64,000 nucleotides of DNA from Betaproteobacteria bacterium (GTDB taxonomy: Bacteria; Pseudomonadota; Gammaproteobacteria; Burkholderiales; Casimicrobiaceae), in assembly GCA_027492485.1 (NCBI GenBank), contig JAPUER010000009.1, forward strand, positions 51,508 to 115,507, given 5' to 3'. Below are positions 36,901 through 46,329 of the stretch, one piece after another. The notes beneath the pieces were generated by a model, which saw only the letters and a program-made list of their open reading frames with translations, was not told the origin of the DNA and did not search any database. Both the position numbers and the translations under genes were made by a program. Positions within the stretch are counted from its first letter, which is position 1. Each line of letters starts with the position of its first letter.

Positions 36901-39900
36901 AGCCGGCAGCGTCACTGCCTTGGTCACCGATATCGTACGCAGTGCTATCTCGCCGAAGTCGTAGCCGGTGGCCGCTTGCCCAACCGTCAGTTCGATGGCG
37001 CTGATGGTGTCGTTGGCCGCAGTTACGGTGCCGGGGGTGGCGCCGTTACCCGCCTTGTCGCCGGTGGTGACGTAGCCCGACGGTTGCGTTTCCACGACGG
37101 AGTAATCGTTACCGGCCAACAGGTCGCAGAAGAGGTATTGACCAACGGCCAGCCCCGTTGCCGGCACCGGGCAGACACCGGGGCCGTAGGTGGCGGTACC
37201 GGCGCCGGTGGCGGGGTTGTAGTACTGGCCGGCAGGGATGGCGGCGGAAGCCGTACGCGCCACGCCGACCGGGGTGCTGCCTTTTTGCAGGGTGACGGTA
37301 ACGCCGCCCAAGCCGGTGTCGGTGCCCGGCTCATAGCCCGCTGCCGCGCCGTTCAAGTTCGGATCGACAAACACGGTGCCCTGGATCGAGGCCGCCACCT
37401 TGCGGGTGGTGACGTCGTTGGTGAGTTGATAGAACTCGACCGTCGTATTCGATACGAACGCGTTGTTCGAGTAACGGTCGCCGGCACGGTTGCCCGCAGT
37501 GGTGAAATCCATGACGAACTGTCGAGACGGATCGGCGGGCGCCATCGAATTGGCATCGCGCACGAGGATGGCGGTGGTGCCGGCCGGGAAGCCGCTCCAG
37601 ATTGTTGCGGCCTGCGTCGCGAGCGTCCAGTTGGGCGTGCCGCCCGAACAGCCGGAACCGGTGCCCACTGCGCCTGTCCAGGCGCCGACCGGTGCCGCCA
37701 GATTGGATGGACATTTTGGATCGTCATCGATGGCCGAGACTGCCGCGGTGCTGTAGTAAACGTAGTAGCCAGTGGCCGACGGCACAGTCACCTGCGTCAG
37801 AGGGCGCGTACCGCTGAAACGCGATTGGTCGTTGACCGCGGACGGGTCACCGCGCAAATCATTGTTGTAGGGCAGCTTGTCGATGGCGCGGTTTTCCGTC
37901 ACCGGGTTTGAACCTGCATTTTTGTAGCGCACCGCCATCTGGAATGGCGTCAGTATCTGATCGACTGCAGGGGTTACCGTTTTCGTGGCGATCAGCGCAC
38001 CTGACGTACCCAGAATGACGCTGCGATCGGCGGAGCGCTCGGCCAACGCCTGGAACGCATTGAAGTCGTTACAGGTGATCGCCCCTGCCGCCGACACGGT
38101 CGCGCCCGGCGCGCAGGCGCGTACCTGCGTGACGTTCTTGAGAACAGTGTTGGGCGTATTGGCCGGATTATCGAGATCAACCTGAGCATCGAATTCGATC
38201 ACCGGCAATTTCACCTGTGTCAAGCCGGAGGCAAGTTGATTTGGAATCAACCAAGTCACGGTCGTCTGCCCCGTCGCTGGAGAGTTGGCAACAATCGCAG
38301 CCGGCGTCACCGGCGTACCGCCAATCGTGGCGTTACCCAAATAAAGCATGCCATTGGGCAGCGTGTCGACCACGATCACGTCGCCGGTGATCGGCGCGGA
38401 GGGGGCATAGACGTTCAGCGTCGGCCACAACTGGAAGCGATGGGTGCGGCCCAACTTCGACGATTCGGCCGTCGGCGTGACCAAGGGCCCGTCGACCGGG
38501 TCGACACCTTTCAGACCCTTGCGGATCTTGGGCTCCATGGTGGTCAAACGCAGGCGGCGCCCCGGATTTTCCGCTCCACAATACTTGAGCGGATCTGGCT
38601 CCGGCGTCGCCGTGCAAGACGTCGTGAACACGGCTTGCGGATCGGTGCCGGGGTGGTAGTACGGCGTGACCCAGACGTCATGCTGATAATTGTTCGGCTG
38701 GTTTGTGCCGGTCCACTTGATGGAGCCCCAGTTCGGGATGATTGTTCCGATCGGCCATACCGTCGGGCCGCCAAAGGGGTTGCCTGCCAGCACCTGCAAG
38801 TGCGGGTTGATCGATGCGTAAACCCCCGGCGGCAAGGTGATGTCGCGGAAACGCACCGCGTTGATGTACGGCGCCCACGATGGGTTCGTCTTCAACTGCG
38901 CGTGGGTAATCCACGGCGCTGTCGGGCCCACGCCAAGCGTGCCCAGGATCGAATCGCTATCCTCGCACCCAGAAGCCGACAAGCTGTCGTCGGTGAAGCT
39001 GGCGCCACCGACGCGACCGAATTCGTAATCGCTTCCCGCCGGGAATGTCGATAACGTGCTGTAAGGATAGGAATGCGCGAAACCGACCGCAAGCGGAGCC
39101 AGCGAGTTGTTCGGGCCCGCGTAGTAAGCCGCGTTGCCGTTGGGCGAATAGACCGGCCCGGTGCCGGCGTGCGTTTTGACGGTAGCGGGGTCAACGGTAA
39201 TCAAGCCCAGCTTGCGGTTATCCCATTTGTCGCAAAGGGAGGCTGTCACCGGCAGGGCGCCGGTGTTGCCGGCGACGACGAATGAATCCAGTTTGTCGCC
39301 GGGGCCAATCCAGTCGTTGGTCAGGTAGGGATAGTCCCCCCCGTTTGTCACCGTGGTCGCAAATGTTTGCGATGTCTGCTGGTAGTACTTACCGAAGTCC
39401 CCTCTCCCGAGAACGATGGGGCCCCACGCCGCCTGATTGGTCACGTTAGCTGGCGACAAATTGGTTGCGCAGTAATCCGGCTCCACGGTGTCCGCGTCCG
39501 CCGCCGACAACGGGCAACTCGGCAGCGTGCCCACCGTCCCGCCGAAATTGGAAACCCCGGAAACGCTTACCGGGTCGAAATCGCGCAGCATGTTTTTGCC
39601 GGCGACCGATCCTCCGTTGTCCTGAATCGCTGCAACCGGCACCCATACGCGCGCCCAGCCGCCGATAACCGTGTTGGTGTTGGCGCCGACCGAGAATGGG
39701 TAGGTGCCGGACGTGTCGGCGTTAGTGACGGTGATGGTGGCAGCGCCGGAAACACCATTGACCACCGGCGCGGTCTGCGTCCAGCTCCAGGTGCCGTTGA
39801 AATCGGCCGCCGCGCCCGCCGCAATTGCGGCGCTGGTGTCGCCGGGAATCATGCGACTGAGTGGATAGATGTCGGCAATGCAGGAGCCGGTCGGGAAGCC

Positions 39901-40731
39901 GCTCAGGTCGTCGGTGAAGGTGATCGTGTTGCCGAGTCGCTCATGTCCCTTTAGCTGCGTCGCGTTGCCGCCAATGCGAAATGCCACCAGAACGCCTTGG
40001 GCGCCAACCGTGCCGGCGCACAAGGGCGAGCCCGACTTGACGTCGTTGACCGCAGCATTGTTGGCCGTGAAGGTGCTATAGGTCGGTCGCAGGATGCCGA
40101 AATAAGTGCTGTACAGAAGCTTGTACGCGTCCACGCGCGGCTGCGCGATGACCGTCACCCCGAGCGCGGTATCCGACTTGACGCCGCCCGCAGTGGCGGG
40201 AGAGTCTTCGTCGTTATTCAGGTTGAACGTGACGTCGGCAAACGAGCTTCCGTTTTGCGCGGTTTTGTCGGTGGTTACATCGAAGTCGAGCGCGCCGGAC
40301 ACCAGTCCCGAGGTCGCGACCACGCAGGTCAGGCTCTTGCCATCCGCAGAGATACGGCTGGCGGCTGAATTGAGGCAGGAGCCCATGCCGGGGGCATTTT
40401 TCGACCAGCGGAAATCTGCGGGCAGTGGCCCGGCCGTAATGGTCAGATTAGTGCTTGGCGCCGGGCCGATCGCCTGATACTGCACGCGGTAACGGGCGAT
40501 GTCGTTGGTGCAGATTTGATTATTGTTCTGACCGCCAAGCCCACCATCCAACGGACAGGAGCCGTCGCCATCGATGAGCGGCGGTGAGGGGGTCGTCCCC
40601 GGCGTGCCGACATTGATGTTCAGGCTGGCGGCGTGTGCCGCCGTCGCAGCAAAACCCAGCGCCGCCACGGCAGCGACGGCAACGGGGAGCACGGAGCTGC
40701 GAACGCGCAGCACCAATGACCGGATGTTCAT
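33964..40731 (-). CDS. giant exported surface protein with DUF11-like, DUF5979-like and SdrD B-like repeats and an IPTL-CTERM-like end
   Basis: A 2255-residue protein. A signal peptide (VAVAAVAALGFAATAAHA, about 15-35) precedes a mature N terminus. Residues up to about 1110 hold DUF11-like beta-sandwich regions (DTLPNGMLYLGNATIGG). At about 1114-1275 is an SdrD B-like domain with GYDFGEI. At about 1275-1590 are three DUF5979-like repeats (SVTKAVTLP, DISITKQVTGAP, SVTVTKVIAGA, each followed by CTVTE/CTLTE/CTLNE). At about 1592-2180 are four more SdrD B-like repeats (LGNRLFFDTSGNGTRDAAE; LGNRVWVDANNNGVMDSGE). The C-terminal VPTLAENMRNLLVLM, hydrophobic helix and RRQRGR resemble the IPTL-CTERM sorting signal. 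The ATG at 40731 fits the signal peptide. Confidence 0.88.
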   Translation of the reverse strand: MNIRSLVLRVRSSVLPVAVAAVAALGFAATAAHAASLNINVGTPGTTPSPPLIDGDGSCPLDGGLGGQNNNQICTNDIARYRVQYQAIGPAPSTNLTITAGPLPADFRWSKNAPGMGSCLNSAASRISADGKSLTCVVATSGLVSGALDFDVTTDKTAQNGSSFADVTFNLNNDEDSPATAGGVKSDTALGVTVIAQPRVDAYKLLYSTYFGILRPTYSTFTANNAAVNDVKSGSPLCAGTVGAQGVLVAFRIGGNATQLKGHERLGNTITFTDDLSGFPTGSCIADIYPLSRMIPGDTSAAIAAGAAADFNGTWSWTQTAPVVNGVSGAATITVTNADTSGTYPFSVGANTNTVIGGWARVWVPVAAIQDNGGSVAGKNMLRDFDPVSVSGVSNFGGTVGTLPSCPLSAADADTVEPDYCATNLSPANVTNQAAWGPIVLGRGDFGKYYQQTSQTFATTVTNGGDYPYLTNDWIGPGDKLDSFVVAGNTGALPVTASLCDKWDNRKLGLITVDPATVKTHAGTGPVYSPNGNAAYYAGPNNSLAPLAVGFAHSYPYSTLSTFPAGSDYEFGRVGGASFTDDSLSASGCEDSDSILGTLGVGPTAPWITHAQLKTNPSWAPYINAVRFRDITLPPGVYASINPHLQVLAGNPFGGPTVWPIGTIIPNWGSIKWTGTNQPNNYQHDVWVTPYYHPGTDPQAVFTTSCTATPEPDPLKYCGAENPGRRLRLTTMEPKIRKGLKGVDPVDGPLVTPTAESSKLGRTHRFQLWPTLNVYAPSAPITGDVIVVDTLPNGMLYLGNATIGGTPVTPAAIVANSPATGQTTVTWLIPNQLASGLTQVKLPVIEFDAQVDLDNPANTPNTVLKNVTQVRACAPGATVSAAGAITCNDFNAFQALAERSADRSVILGTSGALIATKTVTPAVDQILTPFQMAVRYKNAGSNPVTENRAIDKLPYNNDLRGDPSAVNDQSRFSGTRPLTQVTVPSATGYYVYYSTAAVSAIDDDPKCPSNLAAPVGAWTGAVGTGSGCSGGTPNWTLATQAATIWSGFPAGTTAILVRDANSMAPADPSRQFVMDFTTAGNRAGDRYSNNAFVSNTTVEFYQLTNDVTTRKVAASIQGTVFVDPNLNGAAAGYEPGTDTGLGGVTVTLQKGSTPVGVARTASAAIPAGQYYNPATGAGTATYGPGVCPVPATGLAVGQYLFCDLLAGNDYSVVETQPSGYVTTGDKAGNGATPGTVTAANDTISAIELTVGQAATGYDFGEIALRTISVTKAVTLPATPPPSPTYTNAFNFSISCTANNGLTPTPANGTAASFAVAAGTPLGITNVVDGASCTVTELTPLPTLTPAAFSWGATPAPITQTVGSSTPAYAFTNTVTRSARDISITKQVTGAPAGFTATYAFSIACGTESPSPTTFNLTAGQSQTITNVSVGASCTLTETTRPAAPSGYRWAASSPLSASFTTTNAPDPNVVTFTNVMEPDTRSVTVTKVIAGATDGAPATGTYSFTLTACSSGPASYAQQDLTAAQVAASTPLTFANVQIGATCTLNEIARPAAPTGFVWTSALPATKSITVGLTGAPAAQAESFTNTLERRYQLGNRLFFDTSGNGTRDAAETSGPSGVTVVLTDGTGAALYRQADGSVSTNSAGTLMSTVTDGAGLYVFNDLPAGTYAVRVPGNQFAAGGPLAGYLSSPDGAGNNADNGVGTSPVAGSSGTAGGILSATRTFAGTGAPTAEADGALPSGAPSYPDNQSDTTLDLGFYRLSVSAAVWKDDGNNAATPANINNGVFDAGEQGIPGVRVELYNGATLVAVTTTGAGGVYTFNQGTDANGVANGLPLVPGNAYQVRIPQATATVNTALINLASSAASGASETTPLGAANDDSGVGIAAASAGVTSSASFTLGAGTSAGANSVANNATGTTNQPNLDFGFAPGYSLGNRVWVDANNNGVMDSGELGLANVTVRLLDANGNPVPGVANQTTDSNGYYRFDGLPAGNYIVEIVPGAVNGVDYVSSTGTNGSATGPYEPGLAGSGAATNGRDHGTQTTPTTIRTGVIVVGPGNIVTGDADAGATGAGANGPNGDAFDVLTAEFGVFLPAKLGNFVWNDSNHNGRADPGEVGLNNVSVILYDGNGTEVARQLTRNNPTGNAPGFYQFDNLIPGSYYVTFLPDGAWLTTVPGTPSITTGTGPDTNDSQPARDARVGRSQTVTVAAGDNNPQLDAGFYPAAAVPTLAENMRNLLVLMLVLVGLAAMRRQRGRSQQ

Positions 40732-41075
40732 ATCGGTGATTCCTAGAAATTTCAACGTATTTCCAACCCGAGACGCTGGATGGCCCAAACCGCCAGACCC
40801 GCCCGACCCGCTTTGGCGCTCGCGTGCCTGCAACGCAAAGCCCTGCTTGGGAGTCTGGTTATTTAATTAATATAGCAACAAAACTTGGCGGTGGCGTCAC
40901 TTCCACGCCGTCACAGATTGCTCATTCGTCTGATTTGCAACACACGAGCCGGCAACGCCTGCGTCATGGCTGCAAATCAATGCCGTCGTCATTTTCGGCC
41001 GCTCGAAGGCGGCCCGATAAGGCATCCCGTTGCAGGCGCGGGCTCGACCGCGCCCGGCCGCCAATCTAGCAAAAC
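40732..41075. other. gene-free upstream region of the giant surface-protein gene
   Basis: A 344-bp gap. It holds an unusually AT-rich patch at about 40859-40881, including TTAATTAA, about 130 bp upstream of the start codon and the likely promoter area, but no -35/-10 pair that I would defend. Positions 41060-41075 are the part of the duplicated methyltransferase 3' flank that lies past the stop. Confidence 0.4.
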
Positions 41076-41938
41076 TCAATCGGCGAAACGCCCGCGCATC
41101 GCGCCGAGTCCGAAGGTGTCGAGCACCGCGTCCAGCCGCGCCTGCGCCGGCGCTCGCGGGCGGTTCTTGTACTGAGCGACGATCAGTTCGTTCTTCATCG
41201 AATGCTCCCAGCCGACCAGTTCGGTCACGTTGACCTGATAGCCGGCCGCTTCCAGCCGCAGCCCGCGCAGTACGTTGGTCACCTGCGCCCCGAATTCACG
41301 CGCCTGGATGGGATGCCGCCACAGCTCGGCCACCGTTGCCTCGCTGCGCGACTGGTCGCGGTCGTTACGCAGGAACGCGGCGACCTCGGCCTGACAGCAA
41401 GGCACCAGCACGACGAACTTTGCCTGTTTCGCCAGCGCAAAGGTGATGGCGTCGTCGGTCGCGGTGTCGCAGGCGTGCAGTGCGGTCACGATGTCGACGG
41501 GCACTGCGAGCTCGGGCGCGTGCGCCGCTTCGGCCACGCTCAGGTTCAGGAAGCTCATGTCGCCGAAGCCAAGCCGCGCGGCCAGCGCCTGCGAGCTTGC
41601 CACCAGCGCGGCGCGCGTCTCGATGCCGTAGACGTGATGCGGTTTGTCCAGCGCTTTCAGCAACAGATCGTGCAGCATGAAGCCGAGGTAGGACTTGCCG
41701 GCGCCGTGATCGACGAGGTTGACGCGACCGCGCTCGGCCAGCGTCTGCGTCACCAGCGGCTCGATGAATTGCACCAGGTGATTGACCTGCTTGAGCTTGC
41801 GGCGCGAATCCTGATTGATGCGGCCGTCGGCGGTCAGGAGTGCAGCGCCTTCAACAGTTCGAGCGACTGTCCGGGGCGCAGATCGAGCGGTTGCGCGCCG
41901 CCGATGGCGGCGGTGGTTGGTTTGGCAGTCTTCGGCAC
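41076..41938 (-). pseudogene. SAM-dependent methyltransferase gene broken by a frameshift
   Basis: The 3' part (GTG 41774 to stop 41076, 232 residues) has a Rossmann methyltransferase core: LVDHGAGKSYLGFML, VYGIETRAALV, DIVTALHACDTATDDAI and FVVLVPCCQAEVA. Reading further upstream in that frame gives TADGRINQDSRRKLKQVNHL, typical of the family's N terminus. The preceding piece, QPLDLRPGQSLELLKALH, is in another frame that hits a stop at 41834. One missing base near 41835 restores LLKALH-x-LTADGRINQ. The likely original start is a GTG at 41938. It may be a true pseudogene or a sequence error; the catalytic part could still be made from the GTG at 41774. Confidence 0.75.
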
Positions 41939-42003
41939 GTGCGATGAGGTTGGTCTGACAATGAATGAAGTATGACCGCGTTCGCCCCGCCCTTGGCTTT
42001 GCT

Positions 42004-42162
42004 GGCCCCTGTAGGAGCGGCTTGCCGCGACCGGCGTTGCGGGTGGCCCTTGTAGGAGCGGTTTGCCGCGACCGGCATTACAGGTGGCCCTTGTAGGAGC
42101 GGCTTGCGCGACCGGCGCTGCGGGTGGCCCCGGTGAGTCGCGGCAAGCCGCTCCTACGGCGG
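42004..42162. repeat. REP-like cluster (three direct units and one inverted)
   Basis: Three units of about 40 bp share TGTAGGAGCGG, TTGC(C)GCGACCGGC and GGTGGCCC, starting near 42009, 42051 and 42091. A fourth partial unit, GTCGCGGCAAGCCGCTCCTAC (42137 on), is inverted. The core is that of REP sequences known from Pseudomonas and Xanthomonas relatives. It fills the gap between the methyltransferase and copy 5 of the palindromic element. No RAYT transposase gene is in the window. Confidence 0.85.
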
Positions 42163-42174
42163 GCAAGGGTTATC

Positions 42175-42290
42175 ATCTTTTTACTGAAATGCGCATCCAG
42201 ATAGGGCTACGACGCGTTATTCTTTACAACTCGACTATAAGCAAAATATGACTTCTTGCCCAATTGGAATGGGCCTTTCGCCAAAAAGCT
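42175..42290. repeat. dispersed 116-bp palindromic element, copy 5
   Basis: Left ATCTTTTTACTG (one base off AGCTTTT), right CGCCAAAAAGCT, centre CTCGAC at 42230-42235, exactly at the midpoint. The right end lies 17 bp from the hutF stop codon. Confidence 0.85.
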
Positions 42291-42307
42291 GCTTGCCGTT
42301 TTCAGAA

Positions 42308-43723
42308 CTACTTTTCCGCCCACAACCCCTGCATCGCGGCGCGGAATGCCGTGGCGATTTCGTTCTCGCGGGGATGCCGGCCTGCGCGCAACGCCCAGCG
42401 GCCGGCGACCAGCACGTCGTCGAAGGCGCGGCCCGGGCTGCTGAACACGGCCGCGTCGAGCAGCCGCGACGGCGGTACGCCAAGCAGCGCCGGCTCGTCG
42501 CTGTCGAGCACCAGCGCATCGGCGCGAGCGCCGGCCACCAGGCCCCAGTCCGGCTGCCCAGCCGCGGCCGCGCTGCCCGTGGTCACCCGCGCGAACAGCC
42601 GCTCTGCCGTCGCCGTCTGGCCGGTCGCGGGCGCGGCCGCAATGTTGCGCGCCCGGCGTTGCAGCCGCTGGCCATATTCCAGCAACCGCAGTTCCTCGCG
42701 CCAGTCGCGCGTGACGTGGCTGTCGGAGCCGATCGCGATGGCAGTGCCGGTGTCCAGCCAGGCCGCGACGTCGGTCAGGCCATCACCCAGGTTCGCCTCG
42801 GTGCTCGGGCAGATCAGCGCGCAGGCGCCGGCCCGCGCGACACCCTCGATCTCGGCCGGCGTCACGTGCGTCGCGTGCACCAGTTGCCAGCGGCGATCCA
42901 GCGCATGCTGCCGCAGCAGCCATGCGACCGGGCGCTCGCCGGTGGCCTTCAGGCAGTCGTCGACTTCGGCGGTCTGCTCGGCGACGTGGATGTGGATCGG
43001 ACCCTGCGCCTGCTGCACCAGCGTCGCGATGGCGGTGGGTGTCGCTGCCCGCAGCGAATGGATCGCCACCCCGGCATTGAGGCGTGCGCCCGGCTCGCCG
43101 CGCACGCTGTCGGCAATGCGCCGTTCGGCGGCGAGCACCCAGCGGGCATCGGTCGCGAAGCGGCGCTGGTCGTCGCGCAGCGCCGGCGCCGCGAAGCCGG
43201 CGCGTTGGTAGAGCACGGGCAGCAGCGTGAGGCCGATCCCAGCGCCATCGGCGGCGTCGGCCAGCGTCCATGCCATGCGCAGCGGATCCTCGTACTCGCT
43301 GCCATCGACGGCGTGGTGCAGGTAGTGAAATTCGCAGACCTGCGTGTAGCCGCCGCGCAGCAGTTCCACATATAGCTGCGCCGCGATCGCGCCCAGTGCC
43401 TCGGGCGACACCGCGAGCGCGACGCGATACATGCGGTCGCGCCAGCTCCAGAAGTCGTCGTGCTCGTTCTCGCGGCGCTCGGCAAGCCCCGCGAATGCGC
43501 GCTGGAAGGCGTGACTGTGAGCGTCGATGACGCCCGGCAACAGCGCGCCGTCGACGATGTCGGCATGACGACGGCGCGCGTCTTCGCGCGTGACGCCCGT
43601 GCTGACCTGCGCCCAGCGGCCATTGCCGTCGATTTCGAGCAGCACGTCGCGCGCCCATCCCTGCGCGTGGCCACCGCCGATCCACGCCTGCGGCGCCCAC
43701 AGCGCGGACGGCCGGCTGCTCAT
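42308..43723 (-). CDS. hutF: formimidoylglutamate deiminase HutF
   Basis: A 471-residue amidohydrolase that converts N-formimidoyl-L-glutamate to N-formyl-L-glutamate and ammonia. Metal-binding motifs are LPGVIDAHSHAFQRAFAG (HxH), HIHVAEQ and LVHATHV, with ICPSTEANLGDG and IGSDSHVTRDW after them. The ATG at 43723 overlaps the hutG stop (ATGA), fixing the start. HutF with HutG marks the five-step hut pathway instead of HutG-type formiminoglutamase. Confidence 0.95.
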   Translation of the reverse strand: MSSRPSALWAPQAWIGGGHAQGWARDVLLEIDGNGRWAQVSTGVTREDARRRHADIVDGALLPGVIDAHSHAFQRAFAGLAERRENEHDDFWSWRDRMYRVALAVSPEALGAIAAQLYVELLRGGYTQVCEFHYLHHAVDGSEYEDPLRMAWTLADAADGAGIGLTLLPVLYQRAGFAAPALRDDQRRFATDARWVLAAERRIADSVRGEPGARLNAGVAIHSLRAATPTAIATLVQQAQGPIHIHVAEQTAEVDDCLKATGERPVAWLLRQHALDRRWQLVHATHVTPAEIEGVARAGACALICPSTEANLGDGLTDVAAWLDTGTAIAIGSDSHVTRDWREELRLLEYGQRLQRRARNIAAAPATGQTATAERLFARVTTGSAAAAGQPDWGLVAGARADALVLDSDEPALLGVPPSRLLDAAVFSSPGRAFDDVLVAGRWALRAGRHPRENEIATAFRAAMQGLWAEK

Positions 43724-44523
43724 TGCGGCGTCCATGCCAGCATGCTCGCCAGCATTCGCCACAGCAGCGGCTGCACGCGTGCCGCCGGTTCCGGCAGATA
43801 GGCGAACGGCAGCGCCTCCTGCATGTAGAGCGACTGACACATTTCCATCTGCATCGCGTGAATGCGTTGCGCCGGGCGACCGTAGTGGCGCGTGATGTAA
43901 CCGCCCTTGAAACGGCCGTCCACAGCGTGGGTGAACGGCGAATCGCCCATCAGCGTTGCCAGCCGTTCGCGCAACGCGGCGTCGCAACTGGCGCCGCTCG
44001 CAGTGCCGAGATTGAGGTCGGGCAGCTTGCCCTCGAACAGCCACGGAATTTCGGAGCGGATGCTGTGCCCATCCCACAGCAGCGCATAGCCGTGGCGCTC
44101 GCGTGCCGCATCCAGTGCGTTACGCAGCACATCGTGATAGGGCTGCCAGTACCGTTCTCGCCGTTGCGCAACTGCGGCCGCGTCGGGTGCCATGCCATCG
44201 CGATAGAGCGGTTCGCCGTTGAAAAATCGCGTCGGGCACAGCTCGGTATTGGACGCACCCGGATACATCGGTGTGTCGTCCGGCGGACGGTTGAGATCGA
44301 TCACATAGCGCGAATAACGCGGCACCAGCACCGTCGCGCCAAGCCCGGCGGCGAAGTCATACAGCCGGTCGAGATGCCAGTCGGTGTCTTCGACCTGCAA
44401 CGCGCGTTCGACGTAGTGCGCGCGCAGCGCTTGCGGGATCGCGGTGCCGACGTGCGGCAGGCTCAACAGCATTGGCGTATTGCCCGGTGTCAGCGAGAAC
44501 ACGGTTTCATTCAATGGCGACAC
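43720..44523 (-). CDS. hutG: N-formylglutamate deformylase HutG
   Basis: A 267-residue N-formylglutamate amidohydrolase giving glutamate and formate, the last hut step. Family landmarks: [51 protein letters not shown] and [10 protein letters not shown]. The GTG at 44523 is preferred because GGGAGG lies 5-6 bp upstream. It overlaps hutI by 17 bp. A TTG at 44538 would lengthen it by five residues. Confidence 0.93.
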   Translation of the reverse strand: MSPLNETVFSLTPGNTPMLLSLPHVGTAIPQALRAHYVERALQVEDTDWHLDRLYDFAAGLGATVLVPRYSRYVIDLNRPPDDTPMYPGASNTELCPTRFFNGEPLYRDGMAPDAAAVAQRRERYWQPYHDVLRNALDAARERHGYALLWDGHSIRSEIPWLFEGKLPDLNLGTASGASCDAALRERLATLMGDSPFTHAVDGRFKGGYITRHYGRPAQRIHAMQMEMCQSLYMQEALPFAYLPEPAARVQPLLWRMLASMLAWTPQ

Positions 44524-45724
44524 GTTCGCCTCCCGCAATCAATTGCCGCAGCGGATGATGACCGAAGCGATAGACCAGATCGCGCGGGTGGTCGCCGTCC
44601 CAGACCGCGAAGTCCGCGCGCGAACCGGCGCACAACACACCGTAACCGTCGGCCAAACCCAGCGCCCGCGCGGCGTTCACCGTGAAGCCGCGCCACGCCT
44701 CCTCCGGCGTCATGCGAAACAGCGTGCAGGCCATGTTCATCATCAAGAGCGGCGACAGCGTCGGTGACGAGCCCGGATTGTGATCGGTGGCGAGCGCGAT
44801 GGCGACGCCGGCCCCGCGCAACGCGGCGACCGGCGGCAACTGCGTTTCGCGCAGAAAGTAGTAGGCGCCTGGCAACAGCACGGCCACCGTGCCCGCCTTC
44901 GCCATCGCCGCGATGCCGTCGGCGCCGAGGTATTCGAGATGATCGCAACTCAGCGCGGCAAATTCGGCGGCGAGCGCGGCGCCGTGCTGGTCGCTCAGTT
45001 GTTCGGCATGCAGCTTGACCGGCAGCCCGAGCGCGCGGGCGCGTTCGAACACGCGGCGCGTCTGGGCAACGCTGAAGCCGATGCGCTCGCAGAAGGCATC
45101 GACGGCATCGATCAGCCCTTCGGCATGCAGGCGCGGCATCCAGTCGCAGACGGCATCGACGTAGTCGTCGGCGCGGCCATCGAACTCCGGCGCAATCGCG
45201 TGGGCGCCAAGAAACGTCGTGCGCACCGTGAGCGGCAGCGCCTCGCCGACCCCCCGCGCGACGCGCAGGCTGCGCGCCTCGTCGGACTCGCGCAAGCCGT
45301 ACCCGGACTTGATCTCGACTGCCGTCACGCCCTCGCGCATGAGCGCCCTGGCACGCGCGACCGCGAGCGCGAGCAACTGGTCGTCGGAGGCGGCACGCGT
45401 TGCTGCCACCGTCGAGCGGATGCCGCCACCGGCGCGCGCGATCTCCTCGTAGGTGGCGCCGGTCAGCCGCAGCTCGAACTCGCGCGCGCGATTGCCGGCG
45501 TAAACGAGGTGGGTGTGGCAATCGATCAGCCCCGGCGTCACGCAGGCGCCGCCGACATCGTGCTCGATTGCGGCAGCGAATTCGCGCGGCAGCTCGCGAT
45601 CCGGGCCGATCCAGACGACGTGGTCGCCGTCGGTCACGATGCTGGCATCGGCGAGCCAACCATAAGGCGCGGCGCCGGCAAAGGTGGCAACGTTCGCGTT
45701 GCGCCAGGCGATGACGCCACTCAT
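44507..45724 (-). CDS. hutI: imidazolonepropionase HutI
   Basis: A 405-residue amidohydrolase that opens 4-imidazolone-5-propanoate to N-formimidoylglutamate. Metal site [19 protein letters not shown], then [38 protein letters not shown] and [15 protein letters not shown]. Length is normal. The ATG at 45724 overlaps the hutD stop (ATGA). Confidence 0.96.
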   Translation of the reverse strand: MSGVIAWRNANVATFAGAAPYGWLADASIVTDGDHVVWIGPDRELPREFAAAIEHDVGGACVTPGLIDCHTHLVYAGNRAREFELRLTGATYEEIARAGGGIRSTVAATRAASDDQLLALAVARARALMREGVTAVEIKSGYGLRESDEARSLRVARGVGEALPLTVRTTFLGAHAIAPEFDGRADDYVDAVCDWMPRLHAEGLIDAVDAFCERIGFSVAQTRRVFERARALGLPVKLHAEQLSDQHGAALAAEFAALSCDHLEYLGADGIAAMAKAGTVAVLLPGAYYFLRETQLPPVAALRGAGVAIALATDHNPGSSPTLSPLLMMNMACTLFRMTPEEAWRGFTVNAARALGLADGYGVLCAGSRADFAVWDGDHPRDLVYRFGHHPLRQLIAGGERVAIE

Positions 45725-46329
45725 ATTTTGTTTTCTCCCGCCACGCCGATGACGCAGCCAAACTCGAAATTGCCGGCATCGGCGCTGCCGGGCGCAAACA
45801 CGGCGGCGTCCATCGCCGCGCCACCAACGTGCCACGCGAGTGACATGGCGGGCAGCACGACGTGTTCGGTGCCCACAGTCAATTGCCCGCCGCCGACCGT
45901 GAACACGCCGCATAGCGCGGCGGCGGCAGGCGCAAGGTCGGCGTGGTGCAATGGCGCTACGGCAGGCGGCAGGCGCCGCATCCAGCCCGATGCCGCATCG
46001 CGCCGGACCATCAGGTTGAGGTCACGCGTCTCGCCATCGATCAGGCAGCATGCTGGCGCCGATTCGCCGGCAAAACGCAGCACTTCGTCACCGCGCTGCA
46101 CGCTGCGGGCAGGCTCGCCCAGCAACACGCCGGCGCCGGTCAACACGGCGAACCAGCGCTCGACATCATCGAATGCCGAGAACGGGCCGTCGCGCACGAT
46201 GTCGGCAACCGAGACACGGGCGATCCAGCTGCCACCCGGCGGCCACGCCAGCAATTCGCGGGTGACGCCGCCACCGTTACGCCAGGGCTGGGCGGCCACA
46301 GCGTCGAAGCGCACGACGGTCCAGCTCAT
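45721..46329 (-). CDS. hutD: HutD family protein
   Basis: A 202-residue cupin-like protein: [45 protein letters not shown], and [18 protein letters not shown] are the HutD signature. HutD is needed for normal growth on histidine in Pseudomonas and is thought to limit hut expression; its chemistry is unknown. The ATG at 46329 overlaps the hutC stop; the longer frame upstream lies under hutC. Confidence 0.92.
   Translation of the reverse strand: MSWTVVRFDAVAAQPWRNGGGVTRELLAWPPGGSWIARVSVADIVRDGPFSAFDDVERWFAVLTGAGVLLGEPARSVQRGDEVLRFAGESAPACCLIDGETRDLNLMVRRDAASGWMRRLPPAVAPLHHADLAPAAAALCGVFTVGGGQLTVGTEHVVLPAMSLAWHVGGAAMDAAVFAPGSADAGNFEFGCVIGVAGENKI

Noticed and set aside
35194-37911. A 905-codon open frame on the plus strand
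   Set aside because: It lies wholly under the giant surface-protein gene, has Arg/Gly-rich composition typical of an antisense frame in G/C-rich DNA, and matches no family.
42004-42162. Regularly spaced repeats considered as a CRISPR array
   Set aside because: The intervening parts are also similar, one unit is inverted and the core is a known REP type.
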